Shown here: piece after piece, positions 18,027-25,589 of the stretch | Layout: every line of letters begins with the position of its first letter | Numbering within the stretch: position 1 is the stretch's first letter | From: Novosphingobium subterraneum | GTDB taxonomy: Bacteria > Pseudomonadota > Alphaproteobacteria > Sphingomonadales > Sphingomonadaceae | Direction of reading: 5' to 3' | Assembly: GCF_000807925.1 (NCBI RefSeq) | Contig: NZ_JRVC01000021.1 | Span: 41,297-105,296 of the forward strand | Length of the DNA stretch: 64,000 bases | Program-made: the position numbers and the translations under genes | Notes under the pieces: generated by a model | The model's database searches: none | What the model saw: only the letters and a program-made list of their open reading frames with translations | Told to the model about the DNA's origin: nothing

Positions 18027-19259
18027 TTGTCGCTGACCCATAAAGAGCCAATCGGCAAACGGGAGTTCATCGCCATGATGGCGATGATCCAGGCATTGCA
18101 GTCACTTGGGTTTACAACTTTGCTTCCGGCCTTGGGTGTCATGGCAAACGATCTGGGGGCAAGCGGTTCAAATCAGCGGCAATGGGTCATCGGCACCTTC
18201 CTGATCTGCTCTGGCCTGTTTTCGCTCGTCCCGGGGACGATCTCCGACCGGCTTGGGAGGAGGCCGGTCCTGCTGGTTTGCATGGGTCTGTTCGCCCTGA
18301 TCAATCTGCTTTGTGCTTTCGTGGCTGACTTTTCGGTCCTGCTGGCGGCCCGCGCGCTGCTTGGCTGTGCCTCTTCCGCCCTGACCGTCCTTCCTCTGGC
18401 GATCATTCGCGACCGCTATCAGGGCGAAGACATGGCCAAGCTGCAGGCCTTTGTCGCGATGCTGTTTATGGCAGTCCCGACCCTTGCCCCAAGTTTGGGT
18501 TATGTGATCTTTACAGCGCTCGGCTGGCGTGCCGTCTTCATCGTCATCGGGGTGCTGTCGATGGGAGTGTCAGCATGGTATTTCTACCGCATGGAAGAAA
18601 CGCTGCCGCTTTCCCGGCGGCAGTCCCATGGTGCCAGTGAATTGTTCGGCAACATCCGCCTCGTTCTGACAAACCGCCGGTCGATCGGTTACGTCATTGG
18701 CATGGCCCTGATTTTCGGCGCTCACTTCGGCTTCATCAACAGCTCGCAGCAATTGATCGGCGAACATTTCGGGGCCGGCGGGGCCTATTCGGTAATCTTT
18801 GGCTTGATGGCGGGCTCGATGATGCTGGCCAGCATTGCCAATTCTGCGATCGTACACCGCTTCGGCATCCGGGGGATCGGCCATGCCGCCATCCTGTGCC
18901 ATTTCCTTGTGTCGATCGGCCAGATCTATTTGGCATCCCGACCGGGCGAAACCCTGCTTCAGTTTGTGCTTCTGACATCCGCGAACATGTGCTTGCTGAT
19001 CACGGTCTTCATCAATTTCACCGCGATTTCCCTGCAGCCATTCGGCAAGGTGGCCGGGGCCGCGGCCTCTGTTCAGACGTTCTTCCGTTTGGTGCTTGGC
19101 GCGGGGCTGGGCGCACTGATCGGGCAGGCCTACAATGGTTCCCCGCTGCCTCTGGCCTATTCGTTCTTCGGGGTGGCGAGCGTGACCATCGTGCTTGTAC
19201 TGTTCAGCGAAGGCTGGCGATTGTTCGGGGGACCTATACCGGTTCAGGCTGCGAACTGA
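18027..19259 (+). CDS. MFS transporter (DHA1, Bcr/CflA-like)
   Basis: 410 residues with 12 hydrophobic segments. Motif A between helices 2 and 3 is GTISDRLGRRPVLLVCMG, and the start of helix 1 (ALQSLGFTTLLPALGVMAND) is of the DHA1 exporter type. The start is taken as TTG at 18027, eight bases after GGAAGG; an ATG at 18020 opens an eight-codon frame only. It follows the IclR gene by 100 bases and converges on the CoA transferase. It may import or export an aromatic acid or intermediate. Confidence 0.87.
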   Translation: MSLTHKEPIGKREFIAMMAMIQALQSLGFTTLLPALGVMANDLGASGSNQRQWVIGTFLICSGLFSLVPGTISDRLGRRPVLLVCMGLFALINLLCAFVADFSVLLAARALLGCASSALTVLPLAIIRDRYQGEDMAKLQAFVAMLFMAVPTLAPSLGYVIFTALGWRAVFIVIGVLSMGVSAWYFYRMEETLPLSRRQSHGASELFGNIRLVLTNRRSIGYVIGMALIFGAHFGFINSSQQLIGEHFGAGGAYSVIFGLMAGSMMLASIANSAIVHRFGIRGIGHAAILCHFLVSIGQIYLASRPGETLLQFVLLTSANMCLLITVFINFTAISLQPFGKVAGAAASVQTFFRLVLGAGLGALIGQAYNGSPLPLAYSFFGVASVTIVLVLFSEGWRLFGGPIPVQAAN

Positions 19260-19268
19260 CTGTGCCGC

Positions 19269-20435
19269 CTATTCATCTTCGACCGGCTCGGGACTTCCCG
19301 GCGCGGCCAGATTCGAAACCATTCGCACCCCGTCGATCACGATCGGGCTCGCGACGCCTTTGCGCCCTCCGGCCATTGCGGCGAGGCCTCTGGCGACGAC
19401 CTGCGGATCGGCGAACACTTCGTCGAGTTCGTTGATCGGTCCGGCTGGCACGCCAACCTCTTCAAGCGCGTCGAACAGCGCTTGTCGGTTCCACTGGGCC
19501 GTGCGCCCCTCGACCGTTGTGACCAGTTCCGCCCGGTTCGAGAGACGGGCAGGATTTGTGGCGAAGCGTGGGTCTTCATGCAGTGAACACCGCAAAACGC
19601 GGCACAAGCTGGCGAACTGGCCGTCGTTGCCGGCCGCAATCACCAAGGGTCCGTCAAGCGTGGGGAAGGCTTGATAGGGTGCCAGATTGGCATGACCGTT
19701 GCCGAACCGGCGCGGGACTTTGCCCGAAGTCATCCAGTTCATCGCCTGATTGGCCATGACCGCCACCTGGGTATCGAGCAGCGCCATGTCGATATGGGCG
19801 CCGCTGCCGGTGCGGTCCCGGCGGTTGAGCGCGGCGAGAATCGCCACAGTGCTGTACATGCCCGTGAACAGGTCGGCCACCGCGATGCCCGCCTTCTGCG
19901 GCTCGCGATCGGGTTCGCCGGTCATCGACATCATGCCGCCCATGGCCTGGGCGATGAAATCGTAGCCCGCGCGGTGGGCATAAGGCCCGGTCTGCCCGAA
20001 CCCGGTGATCGAGCAAGTAATCAGGCGCGGGTTCAGTTCGGACAGCGCGGCATGGTCAAGCCCGTATTTCGCCAGCCCGCCGACCTTGTAGTTTTCGATC
20101 ACGATGTCGGCCCCGTTCGCCAGCTCGCGGATGATGGCCTGGCCTTCCGCGCTGGCGATGTCGATCGCGAAGGAGCGCTTGCCGCGATTGGTCGAATGGA
20201 AATAGGCCGCGCCCAGACTCGTACCGTCTTCTGCGGTCACGAACGGCGGCCCCCAATGCCGCGTGTCGTCGCCCGCACCGGGCCGCTCGATCTTGATCAC
20301 TTCGGCGCCCAGGTCCGCCAGCAATTGCCCGCACCAAGGTCCGGCCAGAATGCGGGCGAGCTCAAGCACCCGTACCCCATCGAGCGGTTTGGACGGATCG
20401 CCGGTTACTGCGGCCCGCCAGGCCGGTTTCGCCAT
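19269..20435 (-). CDS. Class III CoA transferase (CaiB/BaiF/Frc family)
   Basis: 388 residues. Family landmarks are KPLDGVRVLELARILAGPWC at the N-terminus, ADLGAEVIKIERPGAGDDTR, FHSTNRGKRSFAID, ENYKVGGLAKYGLD, and the catalytic aspartate in VADLFTGMYSTVA. It moves CoA between carboxylic acids, or works with the neighbouring aldolase and hydratase to handle a diacid. It begins two bases after the HpaI-type aldolase stop, so the three genes (hydratase, aldolase, CoA transferase) are one operon. A citramalyl/mesaconyl-type transfer is possible but not readable from sequence. Confidence 0.88.
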   Translation of the reverse strand: MAKPAWRAAVTGDPSKPLDGVRVLELARILAGPWCGQLLADLGAEVIKIERPGAGDDTRHWGPPFVTAEDGTSLGAAYFHSTNRGKRSFAIDIASAEGQAIIRELANGADIVIENYKVGGLAKYGLDHAALSELNPRLITCSITGFGQTGPYAHRAGYDFIAQAMGGMMSMTGEPDREPQKAGIAVADLFTGMYSTVAILAALNRRDRTGSGAHIDMALLDTQVAVMANQAMNWMTSGKVPRRFGNGHANLAPYQAFPTLDGPLVIAAGNDGQFASLCRVLRCSLHEDPRFATNPARLSNRAELVTTVEGRTAQWNRQALFDALEEVGVPAGPINELDEVFADPQVVARGLAAMAGGRKGVASPIVIDGVRMVSNLAAPGSPEPVEDE

Positions 20436-20437
20436 GG

Positions 20438-21226
20438 TCAGACTCCGCCCTGCGCGGCGATGCGTTCGCGCCAGCGGCGAAGCCCGTCGCCTGCACCTTT
20501 TGCAAAGGTGAAGCTGTCGATGCCGTTGGCGATGAAGCGGGCGCCGCCATCGAGGAACTGCTGGACGAGCCGCTCGTCGCGCGAAAGGATCCCGGCCGGT
20601 TTGCCGGTTGCCACGATACGCGCCAGCGCCTCGCCGGTCAGCTTGAACAGGGCATCGAAGCTGCTTGCGCCCAGCAAACCTTCGGTCGCGGCCAGGTCCG
20701 CAGGTCCAAGAAACAGCGCGTCGATCCCATCCACCGCAGCGATCGCCTCAATGTTGTCGACGGCAGTCGCGGTCTCGATCTGGGCGATGATGCAAACCTG
20801 CGCATTGGCCTCTGCGACATAGGCAGGATAGCCACCCCAGCGTGAGGCGCGGGCACCGCCGAGGCCGCGTTCCCCAGCTGGCGGATAGCGCGATGCGGTC
20901 ACGATCGCTTTGGCTTGTTCGGCGGTTTCGACCATCGGAACCATCAGGGTCTGCGCACCAAGATCCAGAACCTGTTTGATCGTCACCGAATCATGGCCGG
21001 GAACCCGTACAATCGCAGAACAAGGTGGAGTGGCTTCCACCGCACGCAGCTGCGCGACGATGCCGGGCAAGGTCTGCGGGCCGTGTTCACCGTCGATCAA
21101 CAGCCAGTCATAACCCTGGCCCGCACAGATTTCGGCAATGTCTGGATGGGCCAGCGCCAGCCAGAAACCAAGCTGGACCGGACCTTCGCGCAAGGCCGCC
21201 TTGAAGCTGTTGACGGGTGTTTGCAT
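20438..21226 (-). CDS. hpaI: HpcH/HpaI-type 2-oxoacid aldolase
   Basis: 262 residues, class II metal-dependent pyruvate aldolase. Landmarks are LGFWLALAHPDIAEICAGQGYDW... with the catalytic His in DGEHGPQTLPG, RVPGHDSVTIKQVLDLGAQT with the substrate-binding Arg, the metal-binding Glu in AQIETATAVDN, and LGPADLAATEG with the metal-binding Asp. The family cleaves 4-hydroxy-2-oxo(hepta/valerate)-type acids to pyruvate plus an aldehyde. It sits directly between an HpaH-type hydratase and a CoA transferase, so it is the cleavage step of a second lower pathway distinct from the DmpEFG set at 52.6-55.4 kb. Confidence 0.88.
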   Translation of the reverse strand: MQTPVNSFKAALREGPVQLGFWLALAHPDIAEICAGQGYDWLLIDGEHGPQTLPGIVAQLRAVEATPPCSAIVRVPGHDSVTIKQVLDLGAQTLMVPMVETAEQAKAIVTASRYPPAGERGLGGARASRWGGYPAYVAEANAQVCIIAQIETATAVDNIEAIAAVDGIDALFLGPADLAATEGLLGASSFDALFKLTGEALARIVATGKPAGILSRDERLVQQFLDGGARFIANGIDSFTFAKGAGDGLRRWRERIAAQGGV

Positions 21227-21235
21227 TGTCGCCCT

Positions 21236-22051
21236 CTATACGAACCGGAACCCGATTGAACCAAACTCGCCGAAATCGGCGTTGAAGACATCGCCCGGCG
21301 CCGCTTCGACCGGACGCGTGAACGATCCGCCGAGCACGACTTCTCCGGCTTCGAGCGCTTGCCCCCAGGGCGCGAGCCGCCGTACCAGCCAGGCGACGCC
21401 GTTGGCGGGATGGTTGAGCACCCCTGCCGCAAGGCCGGTTTCCTCGATCACCCCGTTGCGGCTGAGCAGGGCGCCGATGCGGCGCAGGTCGAGCCCGTCG
21501 GGTTTCGCCGGCAGACCGCCGACGATGATTCCGGCATTGGCGGCATTGTCGCTGATCGTGTCCAGGACCTTGCGCGCGGCCCCGGTTTCGGCATCCTTGG
21601 GATGCACCCGTGTGTCGATGATTTCGATTGCCGGAACCACATAGTCGGTGGCGCTCAGGACATCGAAAATCGTCGTCTGTGCTCCTTCCAGGCGGCGCCC
21701 GAGCACAAAGGCCAGCTCGACCTCGACCTTGGGCGTGATGAACCGCGCGGCTGGAACGTCGCTGCCCTGTTCGAACACCATGTCATCCAGCAAGGTGCCG
21801 TAATCGGGTTCGGTGATCCCGGCTGCCTGTTGCATCGCGCGCGAGGTCAGGCCGATCTTGTGGCCACAAACGGTGCGCCCTCGCGCCAATTTGAGATCGA
21901 CCCAGGCCTGGTTGATGCGGTAGGCATCCTCGATCCGCATGGCGGGATAGCGCGCCGAGAACGGCCGGACCCGTTCGCGGGTCTGCTCGGCGCCGTCGAG
22001 TTCAAGCGCCAGCTCGTTGACCAGTATGTCGCTGAATGCCTCCACTGCCAT
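21236..22051 (-). CDS. hpaH: 2-oxo-hept-3-ene-1,7-dioate hydratase type (HpaH/HpcG)
   Basis: 271 residues, the fumarylacetoacetase-like hydratase/decarboxylase family (HpaH, MhpD, DmpE, DmpH). It shows RIEDAYRINQAWVDLKLARG, GHKIGLTSRAMQ, the metal-binding E-x-E in PKVEVELAFVLGR, and YVVPAIEIIDTRV. The start at 22051 (MAVEAFSD) is set by GGGAG eight bases upstream and matches family length; an ATG at 22090 would lie in the putative operator. It hydrates a 2-oxo-enoate before the adjacent aldolase. The exact chain (dioate or monoate) is inferred from the HpaI partner. Confidence 0.85.
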   Translation of the reverse strand: MAVEAFSDILVNELALELDGAEQTRERVRPFSARYPAMRIEDAYRINQAWVDLKLARGRTVCGHKIGLTSRAMQQAAGITEPDYGTLLDDMVFEQGSDVPAARFITPKVEVELAFVLGRRLEGAQTTIFDVLSATDYVVPAIEIIDTRVHPKDAETGAARKVLDTISDNAANAGIIVGGLPAKPDGLDLRRIGALLSRNGVIEETGLAAGVLNHPANGVAWLVRRLAPWGQALEAGEVVLGGSFTRPVEAAPGDVFNADFGEFGSIGFRFV

Positions 22052-22089
22052 CTTGCAATCTCCCGTGGCATATCGTTTGGGAAAACTCA

Positions 22090-22098
22090 TTGCACAAT
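22090..22098. promoter_or_regulatory. Putative operator between hydratase and hydrolase operons
   Basis: TTGCACAAT, the exact inverse of the ATTGTGCAA motif found at 33105 and 43314, in the 139-base divergent gap. It lies about 40 bases before the hydratase ATG and 93 before the hydrolase ATG. The context around it (CAAACGATAT and ATATCGTTTG on either side, at 22101-22110 and 22066-22075) forms an additional imperfect inverted repeat. Confidence 0.55.
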
Positions 22099-22190
22099 GT
22101 CAAACGATATCTTAGGCTCCGGTAAAAATGACCGTGAACTCCGGCAAAGAGTCTCGCGGATATTTCGTCAAGATCGCATGGGAGAATGTC

Positions 22191-23051
22191 ATGGCTGCTG
22201 AAGGGGTTATCAGGGAAGAAAAGATCACGGGCCGGGGCTTGACCTCGCACACCCTCTTGGCGGGCGATCCGTCCAAGCCGGCAATTCTGCTGCTTCACGG
22301 TGCGGGTCCGGGCGCACATGCCGCATCCAACTGGTATCACCTGATGCCGGACCTCGCCGAAAACTTCTTCGTGATCGCGCCCGACCTGATCGGTTTCGGC
22401 CAGTCAGTGATTCCCGATCCGTGGCCTGACAGCGTGATGGGCTGGATCGGCACCCGGGTCGACCAGTGCTTTGGCCTGCTTGAGGCGCTCGGTGTGAAGA
22501 AGGCCCACGTTGTCGGTAATTCGATGGGCGGCGCGCTGACCCTGCAGATGATGAGCGAGGAGCCCGACGCGATCGACAAGGTGGTGCTGATGGGTTCGAT
22601 CGGAGCCCCCGGCCCGCGCACCCCGGAACTGATCCGCCTGCTCTCGTTCTATTCCGATCCACGATATGCCCGCTATCGCCAGGTGATGCACAGCTTCGCC
22701 TACGATGCCGAGAAGTTCGAAGGCATGGAGGAAATCGTCGAGAACCGTTACAAGATCGCCACCGATCCGGGAATCATGAAGACCGCGGTCAAGATGATCG
22801 ATTCGATGAAGAACGGCATTGAGACGCTCAACATGCCGCCCGAACTGCTGGGCAAAATGCCGCACGAAGTGCTGATCTTCCATGGCCGCCAGGACCGGGT
22901 GGTGCCGCTCGACACCAGCCTCTACCTGATCCAGCATCTCAAGCATGCCGAACTGTACGTTCTCGACCGTTCGGGCCACTGGTCGCAGCTGGAACGGTGG
23001 GATGTCATGCGTCCGATGATGGAAATCCATTTCGGCGCCCGCAGGTTCTAG
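22191..23051 (+). CDS. Meta-cleavage product hydrolase (MhpC/BphD-type alpha/beta hydrolase)
   Basis: 286 residues, C-C bond hydrolase family. The oxyanion region is LLLHGAGPGAHAASNW, the nucleophile is S111 in GNSMGG, and the acid D235 and base H263 are in GRQDRVVP and DRSGHW. This layout is that of BphD/MhpC/HsaD, which split 2-hydroxy-6-oxo-dienoates into a 2-hydroxypentadienoate and an acid. The start at 22191 has GGGAG upstream; an earlier in-frame ATG at 22128 adds a non-family extension. It is divergent from the hydratase operon. A second hydrolase lies at 48881. Confidence 0.88.
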   Translation: MAAEGVIREEKITGRGLTSHTLLAGDPSKPAILLLHGAGPGAHAASNWYHLMPDLAENFFVIAPDLIGFGQSVIPDPWPDSVMGWIGTRVDQCFGLLEALGVKKAHVVGNSMGGALTLQMMSEEPDAIDKVVLMGSIGAPGPRTPELIRLLSFYSDPRYARYRQVMHSFAYDAEKFEGMEEIVENRYKIATDPGIMKTAVKMIDSMKNGIETLNMPPELLGKMPHEVLIFHGRQDRVVPLDTSLYLIQHLKHAELYVLDRSGHWSQLERWDVMRPMMEIHFGARRF

Positions 23052-23068
23052 GCGGTTGACCACGTTGC

Positions 23069-23674
23069 ATGTCTGGTCAGCATTTTCACCAAGGTCCGCG
23101 ATTGGGTACTTCGGCACGGTCGGACCAAGGCCCGGCCGTGCCGCCAGTGGGTGATGGAGCTTCAGTTCAGGTGGAGCAGCACGCGGCGGCGTTATGGGAC
23201 TATTCCTTACACATTTATGCCAAGCCGGGTGTGGCAGCTTCCTGCCTTGCCTTGCAGGACCAGCATGGTTGTGACGTCAACACGGTGTTGCTTTGCCTTT
23301 GGTTGGCAGGGGCGCGTAGCGCCATTCTCGCTGTTTCGGACATCGAGGCCGCGCAGCACTCGGCAGCAACTGCGAATGAACGCTTCGTGCAACCGGTCCG
23401 TGCGGTGCGGCGCTGGATGAAGCAGTGGTGCCAAGGTACGCCTGAGTCGGAAATTAACGCCGCGGCTTATGCGGCGCTGAAGACGGCAGAGTTGCATGGT
23501 GAACGTCTGGTCCAGTCCCAAATGCTCGCTGGGCTGGACCTGGACCAGTTGACCCGTGCCGAGTCGTCCGAAGCTGCAGTCCAGGCAAGCTTTGCCAACT
23601 ATTGTACCTTGGCGAGCACATCTGGCGGAGTGGCAGAGGAACTGGGTGAGCTTGTTGCCAGGGCCTGGCATTGA
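23069..23674 (+). CDS. TIGR02444/DUF2390-like protein of unknown function
   Basis: Up to 201 residues. The stretch ALWDYSLHIYAKPGVAASCL followed by ALQDQHGCDVNTVLLCLWLA matches what I recall of the TIGR02444/DUF2390 family, small helical proteins of unknown role. The start is uncertain: ATG at 23069 has no clear ribosome site, and a downstream GTG would give a more family-like length of about 165 residues. It follows the hydrolase by 17 bases on the same strand and precedes two decayed genes. No function can be assigned. Confidence 0.6.
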   Translation: MSGQHFHQGPRLGTSARSDQGPAVPPVGDGASVQVEQHAAALWDYSLHIYAKPGVAASCLALQDQHGCDVNTVLLCLWLAGARSAILAVSDIEAAQHSAATANERFVQPVRAVRRWMKQWCQGTPESEINAAAYAALKTAELHGERLVQSQMLAGLDLDQLTRAESSEAAVQASFANYCTLASTSGGVAEELGELVARAWH

Positions 23675-23717
23675 GCCAGTCCTGCCTGTCGGGCTAATTG
23701 CATTTGAGGAACGGGAT

Positions 23718-24634
23718 ATGGATCGGTGCCTGGATGGATCAGTTGTCGCGATCACTGGTGCCGGGCGCGGAATAGGTCGCCAACTGGCGTTGTATTGCGC
23801 GGCGCAGGGGGCGGCAATTATCGTCAACGATCCTGGCGTGGCGCAGGCGGGCAACGGCGGCGATACCGCATTCGCTCAGAACACCGCCAACGACATCATC
23901 GCTGCCGGGGGCAAAGCGGCGGCCAACTTCGGTAATGTTGCAGATCCGGCGGAGGCGCAGAGCATTATCGAGGATGCGGTACGGAAATTTGGCCGAATCG
24001 ATGCGGTCGTGAACAATGCAGGCATCCTGCGAGACAGCATCTGGCACAAGATGAGTCACGCGGACTGGACCAGCGTCATCGCGGTCAATCTTACTGGTGT
24101 CTTCAACGTTTCCCAGGCCGCCACGCCCTATTTTCGTGAACAGAAGGCGGGCAGTTTCGATCATTTCACTTCGACGAGCGGTCTGATCGGCAACATCGGG
24201 CAGGCGAACTATTCGGCGGCAAAGTTGCCGTCGTCGCGCTTTCGCAGTCTATCGCGCTCGACATGGCGCGGGTTGGCGTCCGCTCGAATTGCATCGCGCC
24301 TTTTGCGTGGAGCCGCATGACCTCGTCAATTCCCGCGACAACTCCTGCCGAACACGAACGTGTCCAACGGTTGCAATCCATGTCGGCAGACAAGATCGCG
24401 CCGTTGGTTGCCTATCTGGCATCCGACCTGTCTAAGGACGTGACGAACCAGATTTTCGCGGTTCGCAAGAATGAAATCGCCCTGTTTTGCAAGCCCCGGC
24501 CGATCCGGTCGATGACCAAGGTCGAAGGCTGGACGCCGGAGGCAATTGCCCACGAGCTTGTACCTTCGTTTCGCAGCAGCTTCGCGCGCGCCGATGAAGT
24601 CTCGGCGCATGTCTTTCCTTATGATGCAATCTGA
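23718..24634 (+). pseudogene. Frameshifted short-chain dehydrogenase (3-hydroxyacyl-CoA dehydrogenase-like)
   Basis: The first frame starts at ATG 23718 and gives a good SDR N-terminus: ITGAGRGIGRQLALYC, NNAGILRDSIW and the catalytic region STSGLIGNIGQANYSAAK. At about 24224, right after the YSAAK codons, the continuation (VAVVALSQSIALDMARVGVR) is found in another frame that runs to the stop at 24634. One base appears to be missing at AAAGTTGCC. The long C-terminus (SKDVTNQIFAVRKNEIALF) is that of the peroxisomal-type multifunctional/3-oxoacyl reductase group. A single frameshift alone could be an error, but the next gene is also broken. Confidence 0.75.
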
Positions 24635-24644
24635 CAGGTAACCG

Positions 24645-25095
24645 ATGAGCAATGCCGGCATAGATGCAGAAGTCTTGATACAGCTTGAACGCTTCGTGCG
24701 CGACCGGCTCAGTCCTGTCGAGTGCAAAATTATTGAAACCGACCTCATCCCCGAAAGCGTCCTCGAGCGATGCGCGACCTGGGTCTGTTTGGATTGACCA
24801 TACCGGAAGAGCATGGCGGCGCCGGCATGAACATCAGCCAGTATATCCTCACCAGGCACACGCTAAGTTATGCGATGCCGGCATTCCGCTCGTTCATTTC
24901 GATCAATGTCGGCATGTTCGCATCAGCCTTCAAGAATGGTGGAACAGAAGCGCAGAAGTCTGCATGGCTGCCGCGCATGAAATCGCCGCTTTCGGCCTGA
25001 CCGAACCCGGTTCGGGATCAGATGCGGCGGGTCTGCAGACGACTGCGGTGCCAACCGGAGATGGCTGACTTCTCAATGGCACCAAGCCTGCGTGC
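24645..25095 (+). pseudogene. Degraded acyl-CoA dehydrogenase 5' remnant
   Basis: The ATG at 24645 opens an acyl-CoA dehydrogenase N-terminus (LERFVRDRLSPVECKIIETD). Near 24765 the frame shifts, continuing as MRDLGLFGLTIPEEHGGAGM. A second shift occurs near 24980, where FGLTEPGSGSDAAGLQTTAV resumes in the first frame. A TGA at 25066 replaces the expected Trp codon before LLNGTK. Recognisable homology ends soon after, so the C-terminal two thirds are missing. At least three lesions plus truncation make this a clear pseudogene. It and the broken SDR look like remains of a side-chain beta-oxidation pair. Confidence 0.82.
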
Positions 25096-25192
25096 TCACC
25101 AAAGCAACCAGCTATCCGCATACTCCGTTGGCACCCTAGCAATTTCAGCCTTACAAACCCTGTTGACCTTTTCCGCCCAGCTTGATTTGACC

Positions 25193-25558
25193 TCAAAGTG
25201 CCTTGTTTTTGGCGGGTTCGGCCTTTGTGGGGGGAAGCTTCTGCGCCACGATGTGATCGTAGATCTGCTTGATCTCCGCGTCCGACAATTCGGTCGGTCG
25301 GAACGGCGGCATTTCGATCAGGCCCTGGCGAACGACCGAATGTAGGTAATCGTAATCTAAGTCCTTGCGACCGATGAGCGAAGGCACCGGAGCACCTTTT
25401 TCGGCCAGCAGCATGGTGCCACCGTGGCCCGGGCCGGGGTTGTGGCAACCTGCGCAGTAACGCTCATAATTCTCCGCACCGTCCACCACTGATTCGCCTT
25501 GTGCGGACGAACAGGCAGCAAGTGCAGCGAAAAGCGAAAGGGCGAGGAACTTATTCAT
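25193..25558 (-). CDS. Lipoprotein cytochrome c, probable electron acceptor of VAO/PCMH-type flavoprotein
   Basis: 121 residues. A signal sequence with lipobox (MNKFLALSLFAALAACSS) is followed by one haem c site, CAGCH (about residues 40-44), and the axial methionine is probably in LIEMPPFRPTELSD. The end is Lys/Pro-rich. It resembles single-haem class I cytochromes that pair with p-cresol methylhydroxylase-like dehydrogenases (PchC, EhyA). It is the last gene of the minus-strand operon, about 30 bases after the second flavoprotein. The lipid anchor would hold it on the periplasmic membrane face; classical PchC is soluble, so this is a difference. Confidence 0.85.
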   Translation of the reverse strand: MNKFLALSLFAALAACSSAQGESVVDGAENYERYCAGCHNPGPGHGGTMLLAEKGAPVPSLIGRKDLDYDYLHSVVRQGLIEMPPFRPTELSDAEIKQIYDHIVAQKLPPTKAEPAKNKAL

Positions 25559-25589
25559 TTTACCTCCGCAGGCATGGCGACGCATCGGC

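Noticed and set aside
18020..18043. Eight-codon frame (ATG to TAA) in front of the MFS gene, as a possible leader peptide
   Set aside because: The GGAAGG site is only one base from this ATG but well placed for the TTG at 18027; no attenuator hairpin is visible.
23058..23073. CGTTGCATGT near 23064 as a seventh operator
   Set aside because: It matches only a half of the weakest site (3871) and lacks the GTGCAA core; likely chance.
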